64,000 bases of DNA from Comamonadaceae bacterium (GTDB lineage Bacteria; Pseudomonadota; Gammaproteobacteria; Burkholderiales; Burkholderiaceae_C): NCBI GenBank assembly GCA_947478725.1, contig CANJWZ010000013.1, forward strand, positions 31,628 to 95,627, in the 5' to 3' direction. Made by a program: the position numbers and the translations under genes. The notes under the pieces are model-generated. The model was not told the origin of the DNA and did not search any database. It worked only from the letters and a program-made list of their open reading frames with translations. Of the stretch, positions 52,889 through 61,421 are shown in pieces. How positions within the stretch are numbered: position 1 is the first letter of the stretch; each line of letters starts with the position of its first letter.

Positions 52889-53899
52889 ATGACACCTCAC
52901 CGCCTGCTTGATTTGTACCGGCTCATGAGCCGGATCCGCCAGTTTGAAAATGCCGCCGAAATTGCCAGCCAAGGCGGTGTGGCAGCCTGGGGTTTGGCCG
53001 CTTCGGCCAAACCGGCCTTGGTACGCGGGCCGCTGCACTTGTCGACCGGGCAAGAAGCCGTGGCCGCAGGCGTGTGCCACAACCTGGAACGCGCCGACAT
53101 GCTGACCTCCACCCACCGGGGCCACGGCCACACGCTGGCCAAAGGGGCCGACGCCACAAAGATGATGTGCGAGCTGTTTGGTCGCGCCACTGGCTACAAC
53201 AAGGGCAAGGGTGGCTCGATGCACATTGCTGATTTTTCGGTTGGCATGCTGGGAGCCAATGGCGTGGTGGCAGCCGGCATACCGATTGCCACCGGCGCTG
53301 CGCATGCCCTCAAAATCCGTCAGCAGCCGAACATCGTGGCCTGCTTTTTTGGCGATGGCGCCACCAACCGGGGCCCTTTTTTAGAGGGGCTGAACTGGGC
53401 GCAGGTGTACCAGTTGCCGATCTTGTTTGTCTGTGAAGACAACCGCATTTCGGCCACCACGCCGACCCCAGCCATGACAGCTGGCGCTGGCGCTTTTGCC
53501 CGGGCGCAGGCCATGGGCATCCCGTCAGAGCAGGTCGATGGCAACGATGTGGCCGCCGTCGACGCAGCCGCTCAAAAAATGGTTCATGAGATTCGCGCTG
53601 GCGGTGGCCCGCGCTTTTTGCATGCGGTGACCTACCGGTTCAAGGGCCATGTGTCGGTAGACCCTGGCACCTACCGTGACGCGAAAGAAGTCGAGGCGGC
53701 GTTGCTCAACGACCCGCTGATCGTGACGCGGGCCAGGCTGGCCAGCATGGGCGTTGCTGAAGCCGACATGGCAGCCCTGGAAGCGCAAGTCAAAACCGAG
53801 ATCGATACCGCCCTGCAAACAGCAGAAGCTGCGCCCTGGCCGGTGGTGGCCGATGCGTATGAAGACATCATGAGCACCGGCGCAGGAGTCTGGCTATGA
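52889..53899 (+). CDS. Thiamine-diphosphate-dependent dehydrogenase E1 component, alpha subunit (acetoin/pyruvate type)
   Basis: 336 residues from ATG 52889 (MTPHRLLDLYRLM); the open frame begins 20 codons earlier but that part is not conserved. The thiamine-diphosphate motif starts at CFFGDGATNRGPF and ends at CEDN, and RGHGHTLAKGAD, KGKGGSMHIAD and LGANGVVAAGIPIATGAA are typical of AcoA/PdhA alpha subunits. It decarboxylates a 2-oxoacid or cleaves acetoin and passes the acyl group to an E2. The beta subunit gene follows with a 4-bp overlap; no E2 or E3 gene is in the window. Confidence 0.92.
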   Translation: MTPHRLLDLYRLMSRIRQFENAAEIASQGGVAAWGLAASAKPALVRGPLHLSTGQEAVAAGVCHNLERADMLTSTHRGHGHTLAKGADATKMMCELFGRATGYNKGKGGSMHIADFSVGMLGANGVVAAGIPIATGAAHALKIRQQPNIVACFFGDGATNRGPFLEGLNWAQVYQLPILFVCEDNRISATTPTPAMTAGAGAFARAQAMGIPSEQVDGNDVAAVDAAAQKMVHEIRAGGGPRFLHAVTYRFKGHVSVDPGTYRDAKEVEAALLNDPLIVTRARLASMGVAEADMAALEAQVKTEIDTALQTAEAAPWPVVADAYEDIMSTGAGVWL

Positions 53900-54867
53900 G
53901 CACCACAGCAAGCAAGATGACCTATGCCGAAGCCGCCTGCGCCGCCCTGCGCGAGGCCATGCAGGCAGACCCGAATGTGATCGCGCTGGGAGAAGACCTG
54001 GGCCGCGGCGGTGTGTTTGGTCAGTACCGGGGTTTGCAGCAAGAGTTTGGCGCTGACCGCATCATCGACACGCCGATCTCCGAGTCCAACATCATGGGCA
54101 GCGCGGTCGGCATGGCGCTGGCGGGCGTGCGTCCGATTGTGGAAATGCGGGTGATCGACTTTGCCCTGTGCGCGATTGACGAGATCGTGAACCAGGCCGC
54201 CAAGAACCGCTTCATGTTCGGTGGCCAGGGCCGCGTGCCGCTGGTGGCGCGCATGCCGATTGGCATCTGGTCAGCATCGGCCGCGCAGCATTCGCAGTCG
54301 CTTGAAGCCTGGTTTGCGCACATCCCCGGCCTGGTGGTGGCCACGCCCGCCACGCCGCAAGACAACTACGGCCTGCTCAAATCATCCATGGCCTCGGGCG
54401 ACCCGGTGATTTACATGGAGCACAAGGAGCTGTGGGGCACGACAGGCGAGGTAGACACGGCTCTGGCGGTGCCGCTGGGTGTTGGCAAAAAGCTGGCCGA
54501 CGGCGGCGACCTGACCATCGTGACCTGGTCACGCGGTGTGGGCATTTGTCAGCAGGCGCTTGAGCAGGGTGCGTTTGGTGCCATCAAACCCGACATCATT
54601 GACCTGCGCACCATCTGGCCCTGGGACCGGGCGATGGTGATGGAATCTGCTGCGCGCACTGGCCGCTTGCTGGTCATGCACGAGGCGGTGCAAGTGGCCG
54701 GCTTTGGCGCCGAGATTGCGGCCAGCGCGGCCGAGCAAACGGGCTGCAAAGTCAAACGCCTGGGCTCGCCGCGCATACCGGTGGGCTACGCGCAGGTGCT
54801 TGAAAACGAATCGCGGTTGTCGGTGGCCAAACTGATCGCCGCAACCCAGGCCCTGCTCAAGCAGTGA
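53896..54867 (+). CDS. Thiamine-diphosphate-dependent dehydrogenase E1 component, beta subunit
   Basis: 323 residues, the length of AcoB/PdhB beta subunits. Characteristic regions are LGEDLGRGGVFGQYRGLQQEFG, DTPISESNIMGSAVGMALAG, NRFMFGGQGRVPLVARMPIG (thiamine region), HSQSLEAWFAHIPGLVV, and PDIIDLRTIWPWD with VMHEAVQVAGFG near the end. The beta subunit completes the heterotetrameric E1. Overlaps both neighbours (ATGA with alpha, GTGA with the SDR). Confidence 0.93.
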   Translation: MSTTASKMTYAEAACAALREAMQADPNVIALGEDLGRGGVFGQYRGLQQEFGADRIIDTPISESNIMGSAVGMALAGVRPIVEMRVIDFALCAIDEIVNQAAKNRFMFGGQGRVPLVARMPIGIWSASAAQHSQSLEAWFAHIPGLVVATPATPQDNYGLLKSSMASGDPVIYMEHKELWGTTGEVDTALAVPLGVGKKLADGGDLTIVTWSRGVGICQQALEQGAFGAIKPDIIDLRTIWPWDRAMVMESAARTGRLLVMHEAVQVAGFGAEIAASAAEQTGCKVKRLGSPRIPVGYAQVLENESRLSVAKLIAATQALLKQ

Positions 54868-55607
54868 CACATCGCAAAGCCATCGTGACCGGCAGTGCCA
54901 GTGGCATTGGTGCGGCGACCGTGCTGGCGCTGGCCGCGCAAGGCTATGACACGGTGGGCATTGACCGCCAGCTGGCAGGCGCTGTGGCCACCGCCCAAGC
55001 CGCCAGCGACCTGGGCGGCAAGCACCATGCGCTGCTGGCTGATGTTGCCGATGAGGCACAACTGGTCGCGGTCATGGCGCAGGCGGTGCAGTTTTTGGGC
55101 GGGCTCGATGCCCTGGCCACCTGCGCTGGCGTGACCGAGTCCAGCGGCTTCATGGACTTGTCGGCCGCCGAATTTCGAGCTACCTATGACATCAATGTCA
55201 TTGGCACGTTTGTCGCGATTCGTGAAGCCGCCAGGCATATGCCAGCTGGCGGACGCATCTGTACCGTGGCCAGCGTGGCAGGCCTGCGCGGCGGCGGGCT
55301 GGTCGGCACGGCAGCCTATGCCGCCAGCAAAGGCGCGGTACTGGCCTTGAGCAAAAACGCGGCGCGCTCGCTGGCGGCCCAAGGCATCAGCGTCAACTGC
55401 ATCGCACCGGGCGCCACCCACACACCGATGATTGCCGCCGTCTGGCAAAACGAAGCGCTGCGAAAACAAGTCGAAAGCCTGGCGCCCCAGAACCGCACCG
55501 CCGAGCCGCACGAGATTGCGGCCAATATCGTCTATTTGCTGTCGCCACAAGCGTCGTATGTGACAGGCGCCACGCTGGTGGCTGATGGCGGGTTGACCAT
55601 GTATTAG
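54864..55607 (+). CDS. Short-chain dehydrogenase/reductase coupled to the E1 genes
   Basis: 247 residues from a GTG at 54864 that overlaps the beta subunit stop. The cofactor motif is TGSASGIGAATVLAL, followed by an Asp in VGIDRQ that favours NAD. Catalytic Ser sits in VASVAGLRG and the Tyr/Lys pair in YAASKGAVLALS; the C-terminus YVTGATLVADGGLTMY is typical. In this context it may make the 2-oxo compound or acetoin-like ketone used by the E1 pair, for example from a diol or hydroxyacid; this is inference from gene order. Confidence 0.9.
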   Translation: MTHRKAIVTGSASGIGAATVLALAAQGYDTVGIDRQLAGAVATAQAASDLGGKHHALLADVADEAQLVAVMAQAVQFLGGLDALATCAGVTESSGFMDLSAAEFRATYDINVIGTFVAIREAARHMPAGGRICTVASVAGLRGGGLVGTAAYAASKGAVLALSKNAARSLAAQGISVNCIAPGATHTPMIAAVWQNEALRKQVESLAPQNRTAEPHEIAANIVYLLSPQASYVTGATLVADGGLTMY

Positions 55608-55674
55608 TTTTTCAATTGGGTTTCATCACCTGAGTTTTAGCAAGTCTGATTTAAAAAGTTCACAATGTCACAAC

Positions 55675-55680
55675 AGGAGA
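55675..55680 (+). promoter_or_regulatory. Ribosome-binding site deciding the DctP start
   Basis: AGGAGA lies 5 nt before ATG 55686, the start that opens directly into the twin-arginine signal. An in-frame ATG at 55665 lies upstream of this site and is therefore unlikely to be used. Confidence 0.7.
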
Positions 55681-55685
55681 TCACC

Positions 55686-56705
55686 ATGACAGCTTCAACA
55701 TCTTCCATCAGCCGCCGCACCTTCGTCAGCGCGCTTTCTGCAAGCGCCGTGGTGGGTGCGCCAGCCTTTGCCCAAAGCGGCAACATCACGCTGAAGTGGG
55801 CCAACAACATCCCAGCCACCCACCCATCGACCATCCGCATCAAAGAAGCGGCCGATGCCATCCGTCTTGAGACCGGCGGCAAAGTCGACATTCAGATCTT
55901 CCCGAACAACCAGCTCGGTGGTGACACCGACATGCTGTCGCAGGTTCGCAATGGTGCGATTGATATCTTCCCGCTGTCCGGTTTGATTTTGCAAACCCTG
56001 GTGCCCTTGGCTGGCATCAACGGCCTGGCCTTTGCTTTCAAGGATTACGCCACCGTCTGGTCGGCCATGGACGGCGACCTGGGCGCCTACATTCGCGCAG
56101 CGATTGCCAAGGTCAACCTGCACAGCTTTGACAAGATTCTGGACAACGGTTTCAGAAACATCACCACATCGACCAAGCCCATCGTCACGGCAGAAGACCT
56201 CCGGGGCTTCAAAATCCGCGTGCCGGTCAGCCCACTGTGGACATCGATGTTCAAGGCCTTTGGCGCGTCACCGACCGGCATCAACTTCAGCGAGGTGTAT
56301 TCAGCGCTGCAAACCAAGGTGGTGGAAGGCCAGGAGAACCCCTTGGCCATCATCGACATTGCCAAGCTGTATGAAGTGCAAAAGTTCTGCTCAATGACCG
56401 GCCACATGTGGGACGGCCAGTGGATTTTGGCCAATGGCCGCCGCTGGGCCGGCTTGCCTGCCGATGTGCAGGCGGTCATCAACAAGCATGTGACCAGCGG
56501 CGTGCTCAAACAGCGCGACGACATTCGCCGCCTGAACAACGGCCTGGAAGCGCAGCTCAAGGCCAAAGGCCTGGCCTTCAACACGCCAGAGGTGAAGTCC
56601 TTCCGCGATGCGCTGTCAAAGGCCGGCTTCTACGCTGAATGGCGCGGCAAGTTTGGCGACGAGGCCATGAGCAAGCTCGAAAAGTATTCCGGCAAACTGG
56701 TCTGA
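55686..56705 (+). CDS. TRAP transporter substrate-binding protein (DctP type)
   Basis: 339 residues. The signal peptide carries twin arginines (SISRRTFVSALSAS, cleavage near AFA). The DctP pattern is clear: WANNIPATHPSTIRIKEAADAI, FPNNQLGGDTDMLSQVRNGAID, GFRNITTSTKPIVTAEDLRGFKIRVP (with the carboxylate-binding Arg) and SEVYSALQTKVVEGQENPL. It binds an organic acid in the periplasm. The membrane subunit gene is not downstream in the usual order but lies convergent, 49 bp away. It follows the SDR by 78 bp and may share its transcript. Confidence 0.93.
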   Translation: MTASTSSISRRTFVSALSASAVVGAPAFAQSGNITLKWANNIPATHPSTIRIKEAADAIRLETGGKVDIQIFPNNQLGGDTDMLSQVRNGAIDIFPLSGLILQTLVPLAGINGLAFAFKDYATVWSAMDGDLGAYIRAAIAKVNLHSFDKILDNGFRNITTSTKPIVTAEDLRGFKIRVPVSPLWTSMFKAFGASPTGINFSEVYSALQTKVVEGQENPLAIIDIAKLYEVQKFCSMTGHMWDGQWILANGRRWAGLPADVQAVINKHVTSGVLKQRDDIRRLNNGLEAQLKAKGLAFNTPEVKSFRDALSKAGFYAEWRGKFGDEAMSKLEKYSGKLV

Positions 56706-56721
56706 TCCGCGCTTGGGCTGG

Positions 56722-56745
56722 GCCCGTCGACGCGAGTCGACGGGC
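56722..56745. terminator. GNRA-capped hairpin between convergent TRAP genes
   Basis: GCCCGTCGAC-GCGA-GTCGACGGGC is a perfect 10-bp stem closed by a GCGA tetraloop, located in the 49-bp gap between two convergent genes. It reads the same from both sides and probably ends both transcripts, although no long T-tract follows. Confidence 0.65.
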
Positions 56746-56754
56746 TCAGATGCG

Positions 56755-58632
56755 CTAGAGTACCATCGTCGAGATGGTCGGCACGTAGGCAATCACCAAA
56801 AGCCCGACGATCAGTGCCACGATGTAGGGCCAGATGGCAACCATGGCCTCATCGGGTGACACATCACCGATGCGGCAGGCCACGTAAAAGCCCACACCAA
56901 TCGGCGGCATCATCAGGCCGATGTTCATGGCGGTGACCACCACCATCGCGTAGTGCACGTCATTGATGCCCAACTGCTTGGCAATCGGGAACATCAGCGG
57001 GGCCAACAAAAGAATGGCCGGCAGACCTTCCAGCAGGCAGCCCAAAATCAAAAACACAACCATGGTCACGGCCATAAAGCCGATCCAACCACCGGGCAGG
57101 GTGGTCATGAAGGTGGCCAGTTGCTGCGCCACGCCTGACTGCGCAATCACCCAGGCCATGCTGAGCGCGCAGCCCAGAATGATCAAAACCGCCCCTGTGA
57201 GCGCCGCTGTTTCAACCAGCATGTCGTAAAGCTTGCGCAACGAAAAGCCGCCGTACAGAAAAAATCCGGTCACCATCGCGTATATGACGGCCAAGGTGGA
57301 CACCTCGGTCGCCGTGGCCACACCACCGCCGACAGCACCACGGATCAAAAATGGCAGCAGCAGCGCCGGGCCGGCAATGATGAAGGTGCGGCGAATGGTG
57401 ATGAACGGTGCACGCTTGACGCCATCGACCTGCTCATGTCGCGCCTTCCAGCGCGCCAGCACCGCCAGCGCCACCAGCAGCACCATGGCCACCACCACAC
57501 CGCTGTTGAACAGTCCGGCAATCGACACCCCGGCAACCGAGCCCAGCACGATCAGCACAATGCTGGGCGGCACGGTGTCGGCCATGGCCGCGCCGGTCGC
57601 CAGCAGGGCGATCATCTCTCGCGGTTTGTGGCCGCGCCGCTTCATTTCCGGGAACAGCGCCGGGGCCACCGTGGCCATGTCAGACACCTTGGAGCCTGAA
57701 ATCCCCGACACAATAAACAGCGAGCCGAGCAAGACGTACGACATGCCCGCCTTGACATGACCGACCAGCGAGGCCAGAAAATCAATGATGGCCTTGCCCA
57801 TGCCGGTGGCGTCCAGCACACAGCCCAGCAGCACAAAAACAGGCACCGACACCAGCACCAGGTTGCTCATGCCCTCGTCCATGCGGTTGATCACCACCTC
57901 CAGCGGAATGGTGGTGCTAAAGGCCAGGAAGCACAGCGTCCCAATGCCAAAGCAAAACGCAATTGGCACACCACAGACCAGGCACACCGCCACAAAACCG
58001 ACCAGAAAAATCGGAATGTTCAAGTTGCCCAGGGTCTGCAAGGTGGGCGACGCCAGCCAGCAGGCGCTGCCAATCAAGGCGATCAAGCCCGCGGCCAGCA
58101 GCATATCCAGCTTGCGCGCGCTGGCCCAGACGTGGCGCAGTACCAGTGCCAGCATCAAAGCCATGCCAATGCCAATGGCCGACACGCGAAAGCCATTGGG
58201 AAGGTTCAAATCGGGGGTGCGAATCATCCACTCGGACTTGACGTAGTCGGCTGAGGGCTGCAACAAAAAGACCAAAAAACTCGCCATCACCAGAAGCGCA
58301 AAGGTTTTGACAAAGCCCTGCAAACGGCCGGGCAGCATCTCCACAAACAGGTTGAGCCGCAGGTGTTCGCTGCGGTCGACCGCCAGCACCGAGCCCAGCA
58401 TGGCGACCCACAAAAACGCAATGGAAGCGACCTCGTCAATCCAGCTGACCGGAGAAGAAAACACATAGCGCGCCACCACACCGCTGAACAGCAAGGTCAG
58501 AATGAGCGCATTCAGGGCGGCGCTGATGACTTCAATCGGCTTGACGATGGCCGAGCCAACGTGAACCGGCCCTTGGGGGTTGGGCGAGGGTTGGGGTCTG
58601 GGTGTCGGTGTGGCGTTGGCAAGCGTTGTCAT
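56755..58632 (-). CDS. TRAP transporter fused small and large membrane subunits (DctQM)
   Basis: 625 residues. A Pro-rich N-terminus of about 25 residues precedes a DctQ-like part with four membrane segments (to about 190; WIDEVASIAFLWVAMLGSVLAVDRSEHL is the DctQ signature region). The DctM part follows, with about twelve segments and motifs GIPIAFCFGIGT, FVLLGCVLDATGMGKAIIDF and SGSKVSDMATVAPALFPEMKRRG plus GAAMADTVPPSIVLIV. It drives ion-coupled uptake with the DctP protein. Fused DctQM is a known variant. The start has no clear Shine-Dalgarno; instead a tandem 9-bp repeat sits directly upstream. Confidence 0.92.
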   Translation of the reverse strand: MTTLANATPTPRPQPSPNPQGPVHVGSAIVKPIEVISAALNALILTLLFSGVVARYVFSSPVSWIDEVASIAFLWVAMLGSVLAVDRSEHLRLNLFVEMLPGRLQGFVKTFALLVMASFLVFLLQPSADYVKSEWMIRTPDLNLPNGFRVSAIGIGMALMLALVLRHVWASARKLDMLLAAGLIALIGSACWLASPTLQTLGNLNIPIFLVGFVAVCLVCGVPIAFCFGIGTLCFLAFSTTIPLEVVINRMDEGMSNLVLVSVPVFVLLGCVLDATGMGKAIIDFLASLVGHVKAGMSYVLLGSLFIVSGISGSKVSDMATVAPALFPEMKRRGHKPREMIALLATGAAMADTVPPSIVLIVLGSVAGVSIAGLFNSGVVVAMVLLVALAVLARWKARHEQVDGVKRAPFITIRRTFIIAGPALLLPFLIRGAVGGGVATATEVSTLAVIYAMVTGFFLYGGFSLRKLYDMLVETAALTGAVLIILGCALSMAWVIAQSGVAQQLATFMTTLPGGWIGFMAVTMVVFLILGCLLEGLPAILLLAPLMFPIAKQLGINDVHYAMVVVTAMNIGLMMPPIGVGFYVACRIGDVSPDEAMVAIWPYIVALIVGLLVIAYVPTISTMVL

Positions 58633-58638
58633 GAGCGA

Positions 58639-58692
58639 ACTTTAGGTACTTTAGGTACTTTAGGTACTTTAGGTACTTTAGGTACTTTAGGT
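58639..58692. repeat. Six perfect tandem copies of a 9-bp repeat in the DctQM leader
   Basis: ACTTTAGGT is repeated six times without mismatch (54 bp), beginning 6 bp upstream of the DctQM start codon and occupying the space where a ribosome-binding site and part of the leader are expected. On the minus strand the unit is ACCTAAAGT. Copy-number change by slippage would alter leader length in 9-bp steps. Confidence 0.95.
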
Positions 58693-58795
58693 GATGGGGA
58701 GTAAGCCGAGATGGTAACGCTGGCAAATTGCACCGGGGCCAGTGGCCCTTCAGGATTACCCTAGGCGGCAGGGGTTGCGCGCAGCCTGGGGCGCG

Positions 58796-59509
58796 TTACT
58801 TCGCGGTCCCAAACACTTTTTTCAAAATTTCGCTGCCCGTGCCTACCGGGTTCTGGCGGATTTTCTTTTCTTCTTCACCAATGATCAGGTACAGGCCGTC
58901 CAGCGATTTGCCGGTGACGTATTGCTGAATATTGGCATTTTCTTTTTTAACCAGGCCAACACCTGCGGCTTTGCCTGCGATGTCGTTGTACAGGTTGGCC
59001 AGACCGATTTTTTCAGTGACTTGGGTCACGATCGGTAAAAACGTGCCGCCCAAAGTTGCGCGGGTTTTGTCAGCAAAAAAGCGGGTCACCGAGGTGTCGC
59101 CACCAGTCAGGATGCTTTTCGCATCGGTCACGCTCATATTGCGCACGCTGCTGACCAGCAAGTCTTTGCCCAGCGGCACGGCGGCTTCGGCGGCGCGGTT
59201 GACCGACAGCAGCAGCTCGTCCAGGCGCTTGCTCAGCCCCAGGCTTTTCAGCAGGCCCGCGGCGTCATTCAAATAACCCGGCAGCGGGATCTGCACTTTG
59301 GGGTTGCCAAAAAAGCCGTCGGTCTTGCCCAGCAGTGCGACCGCCGCCAAGGCCCCTTTTTCGAGCGCCATCTTCAGGCCCGCGCTGGCGTCCTGGTTCG
59401 AGATGCCCGCCGAGTCGGCCAGCGACAGCGCCTGCGCCTGCTGGTAAGTGGCCAGAATCAGGCCGCCAAAGACGCTGGCCGACGCCAAGTGAAAGTGCCT
59501 GCGCTGCAT
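58796..59509 (-). CDS. Exported DUF4197 protein
   Basis: 237 residues from ATG 59509 (MQRRHFHLASASVFGG) with AGGAG 6 nt upstream; the signal peptide contains RR and ends near AQA. The mature part is helical and matches the DUF4197 family: GISNQDASAGLKMALEKGALAAVALLGK, VQIPLPGYLNDAAGLLKSLG, DAKSILTGGDTSVTRFFADKT and TGKSLDGLYLIIGEEEKKIRQNP near the end. Periplasmic, function unknown. It stands alone, following the cytochrome c-prime terminator. Confidence 0.88.
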   Translation of the reverse strand: MQRRHFHLASASVFGGLILATYQQAQALSLADSAGISNQDASAGLKMALEKGALAAVALLGKTDGFFGNPKVQIPLPGYLNDAAGLLKSLGLSKRLDELLLSVNRAAEAAVPLGKDLLVSSVRNMSVTDAKSILTGGDTSVTRFFADKTRATLGGTFLPIVTQVTEKIGLANLYNDIAGKAAGVGLVKKENANIQQYVTGKSLDGLYLIIGEEEKKIRQNPVGTGSEILKKVFGTAK

Positions 59510-59561
59510 GCTGAACTCCTTGAGCCGTGTGGAAGATTGGAAAGTATGCCGCAAACACAAA

Positions 59562-59591
59562 AAAGGCCGGTTTTGGCTAAAACCGGCCTTT
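59562..59591 (-). terminator. Rho-independent terminator after the cytochrome c-prime gene
   Basis: A 13-bp perfect stem (AAAGGCCGGTTTT / AAAACCGGCCTTT) with a 4-nt loop, followed on the minus strand by a run of six T. It lies about 85 bp downstream of the cytochrome gene stop and upstream of the DUF4197 start, separating the two units. Confidence 0.9.
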
Positions 59592-59627
59592 GAGACACTA
59601 AATTGGCCCAGAGGCCAACTAAAGCAA

Positions 59628-59655
59628 GGATTAGCAGCTCCTAAATCAAGAGCAG
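59628..59655. repeat. Dispersed repeat family A, copy 8 (intergenic)
   Basis: TTAGCAGCTCCTAAATCAAGAGCAG contains the inverted core of the family. It lies between the cytochrome gene stop and its terminator, so it is part of that mRNA's 3' end. Confidence 0.5.
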
Positions 59656-59673
59656 AACGTCACGGCCAATGCT

Positions 59674-60135
59674 TTACAGTTTAGCCTGATAGTTGTCGTG
59701 GCAGGCTTTGCAGGCTGCGCCGGTGCTACCAAATGCGGCCTTCAGGGTGTCGGCGTTGCCGGTTTTGGCGGCGGCGGCCAACTTGGTGGTCTCGGCGACC
59801 AGCTTGTCATTGAGTTCTTTGAACTTGGCCTGTTCAGCCCAGATTTCAGCCTTGGCTCGGGTTGGGATGCTGCCTTTGTCGGTGCCTGGGCCGAAAGCAG
59901 CCCATGGCAGTTTGGACATGTTGGACACGATGTCAGCGTTCTCTGCAGCCAGCTTGGCATCAAACGGCACGCGTCCGTTGACCATGGCGCCGATACGGCC
60001 AAAGTGAGTGGCCATGACGGTCAGCGAACTCTGGCGGTACTTGATAGCGTCTTCTGGCTTGGCAAACTGGGCCGAAGCCGGTGCGGCAAAAGCAAGCAAG
60101 GCCGCGGTGGCGGCGATACAGGCGAAAACTTTCAT
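59674..60135 (-). CDS. Cytochrome c-prime
   Basis: 153 residues with a clear signal peptide (MKVFACIAATAALLAFAA, cleavage near SAQ). The single haem site CKACH (Cys142, Cys145, His146) is near the C-terminus, as in the four-helix cytochrome c-prime/c556 family; FAKPEDAIKYRQSSLTVMATHF at the mature N-terminus is typical. Such proteins bind NO or CO and may protect against NO. It is divergent from the b561 gene, a pairing that suggests electron transfer between the two. Confidence 0.93.
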   Translation of the reverse strand: MKVFACIAATAALLAFAAPASAQFAKPEDAIKYRQSSLTVMATHFGRIGAMVNGRVPFDAKLAAENADIVSNMSKLPWAAFGPGTDKGSIPTRAKAEIWAEQAKFKELNDKLVAETTKLAAAAKTGNADTLKAAFGSTGAACKACHDNYQAKL

Positions 60136-60329
60136 GAAAATTCCTCTTGAGTTTTATAAAATTTGAACGACTAGCCGGTCAGAAAAAGAGAGCCTATTTC
60201 TGTCTGAGCCAGGCGGCTTGAGTCTAGCCAGTATGGAGAAGTTCCGTGACAGCTGCTGGCGCAAGGGAAAGTCCTGACGGAAGATTTTTGAGTCCAAGGT
60301 GTGAAACAATCCTTCGCAGAGGAAAAGTC

Positions 60330-61016
60330 GTGAACACTGCGCAAGCATCAAGCAATTTGTACAAGGTACGGGTCTGGGATCTGCCCACGCGGGTCTTTCA
60401 CTGGGCACTGGCGCTGTGTATTGTGGCGCTCGTCATCACCGGTAACGTTGGCGGCAATGCCATGGTGTGGCACTTTCGTATTGGGCTGACCGTGTTCGCG
60501 CTGTTGCTGTTCCGGCTGGTGTGGGGGCTGGTGGGCGGGCGCTGGTCGCGCTTTGCGGCGTTTATTTATTCACCCGGCAACATCATCCGTTATCTGTTGG
60601 GCGGGGGCAAGCCGGAGCATTCTGTGGGCCATACCCCAAGCGGTTCGGTCTCGGTGTTTGCCTTGCTGGCCGTTTTGCTGGCGCAGGTGGCAAGCGGTTT
60701 GGTCAGCGATGATGAGATTTCAAATGCCGGGCCGCTGACACGCTTTGCCTCGGCGGCGACCGTTAATCTTGCCACCCATTACCACTCGAATATTGGCAAG
60801 TGGATTATTCTGGCCCTGGTGGTCCTGCACATTGGGGCCATCCTGTTTTATCTCCGGCGCAAGCAAAACCTCATCAAGCCCATGCTTCATGGTGACAAAG
60901 AGGTGGCTGTGACTGTGCCGGGATCGCGTGACGATGCGGCTTCACGCTTCGGGGCGCTGGTCATATTTGGTATTTGTGCCGCTTTTGCGGGATGGATCAG
61001 CCGTTTGGCCGGCTGA
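60330..61016 (+). CDS. Cytochrome b561 family membrane protein
   Basis: 228 residues from GTG 60330, chosen because AGAGG lies about 7 nt upstream; upstream in-frame residues have no family resemblance. Four main membrane segments carry the haem-ligand histidines seen as VFHWALAL, VWHFRIGLTV and HYHSNIGKW plus VVLHIGAILFY. The protein is of the Ni/Fe-hydrogenase/b561 type that takes electrons from quinol to periplasmic cytochromes; the divergent cytochrome c-prime is the obvious candidate partner. Confidence 0.9.
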   Translation: MNTAQASSNLYKVRVWDLPTRVFHWALALCIVALVITGNVGGNAMVWHFRIGLTVFALLLFRLVWGLVGGRWSRFAAFIYSPGNIIRYLLGGGKPEHSVGHTPSGSVSVFALLAVLLAQVASGLVSDDEISNAGPLTRFASAATVNLATHYHSNIGKWIILALVVLHIGAILFYLRRKQNLIKPMLHGDKEVAVTVPGSRDDAASRFGALVIFGICAAFAGWISRLAG

Positions 61017-61421
61017 AGCAAAGGGACGACTAACGCCTGCCTACCTGGTGGCTTGGGCAGCGTCCGGCCTAGGATAGTTTTGCTAAGTGTCTTGGTCGCA
61101 CCTTGGGGGTTTTAGTGGCATCGCCATCACTGTTCAACGGTCCGTTCACGCCCCCTGCTAGCAGCAGTCGAGGCAACACGTCAGAGGTCCGGCCAGCGCT
61201 GGGATGACCTGCGCGTCTTCCCCCAATGGGGTCAGGGGTGTTGCAATTTGCCCAGGGTTGCCCGTTTCTCCGAGCGCGTTTCAGGGTGTGGGTTGAGCCT
61301 AAACACATTTCCGGTCAGCCCGAGTGTCGTATTCGACATCCTCTAGCGCGCGAGAGTTACCCCGCCTTAGGCGCCGCTAGCTTGTATAGTGGCGCATAGA
61401 TTATTCTGATTGCTCTTTAAA
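61017..61421. other. Gene-free stretch of about 400 bp
   Basis: No frame has convincing coding character, and no tRNA, terminator or known repeat was recognised. Several short GC-rich palindromic patches (for example CTAGCGCGCGAG near 61344) occur. It could be a degraded insertion; a small RNA cannot be excluded. TATAGT near 61385 might be the -10 box of the acetyltransferase gene. Confidence 0.3.

Noticed and set aside
58532..58726. Frame reading LKY repeats across the 9-bp tandem array
   Set aside because: It is out of frame with DctQM, only 64 codons long, and owes its openness to the repeat; no ribosome-binding site.
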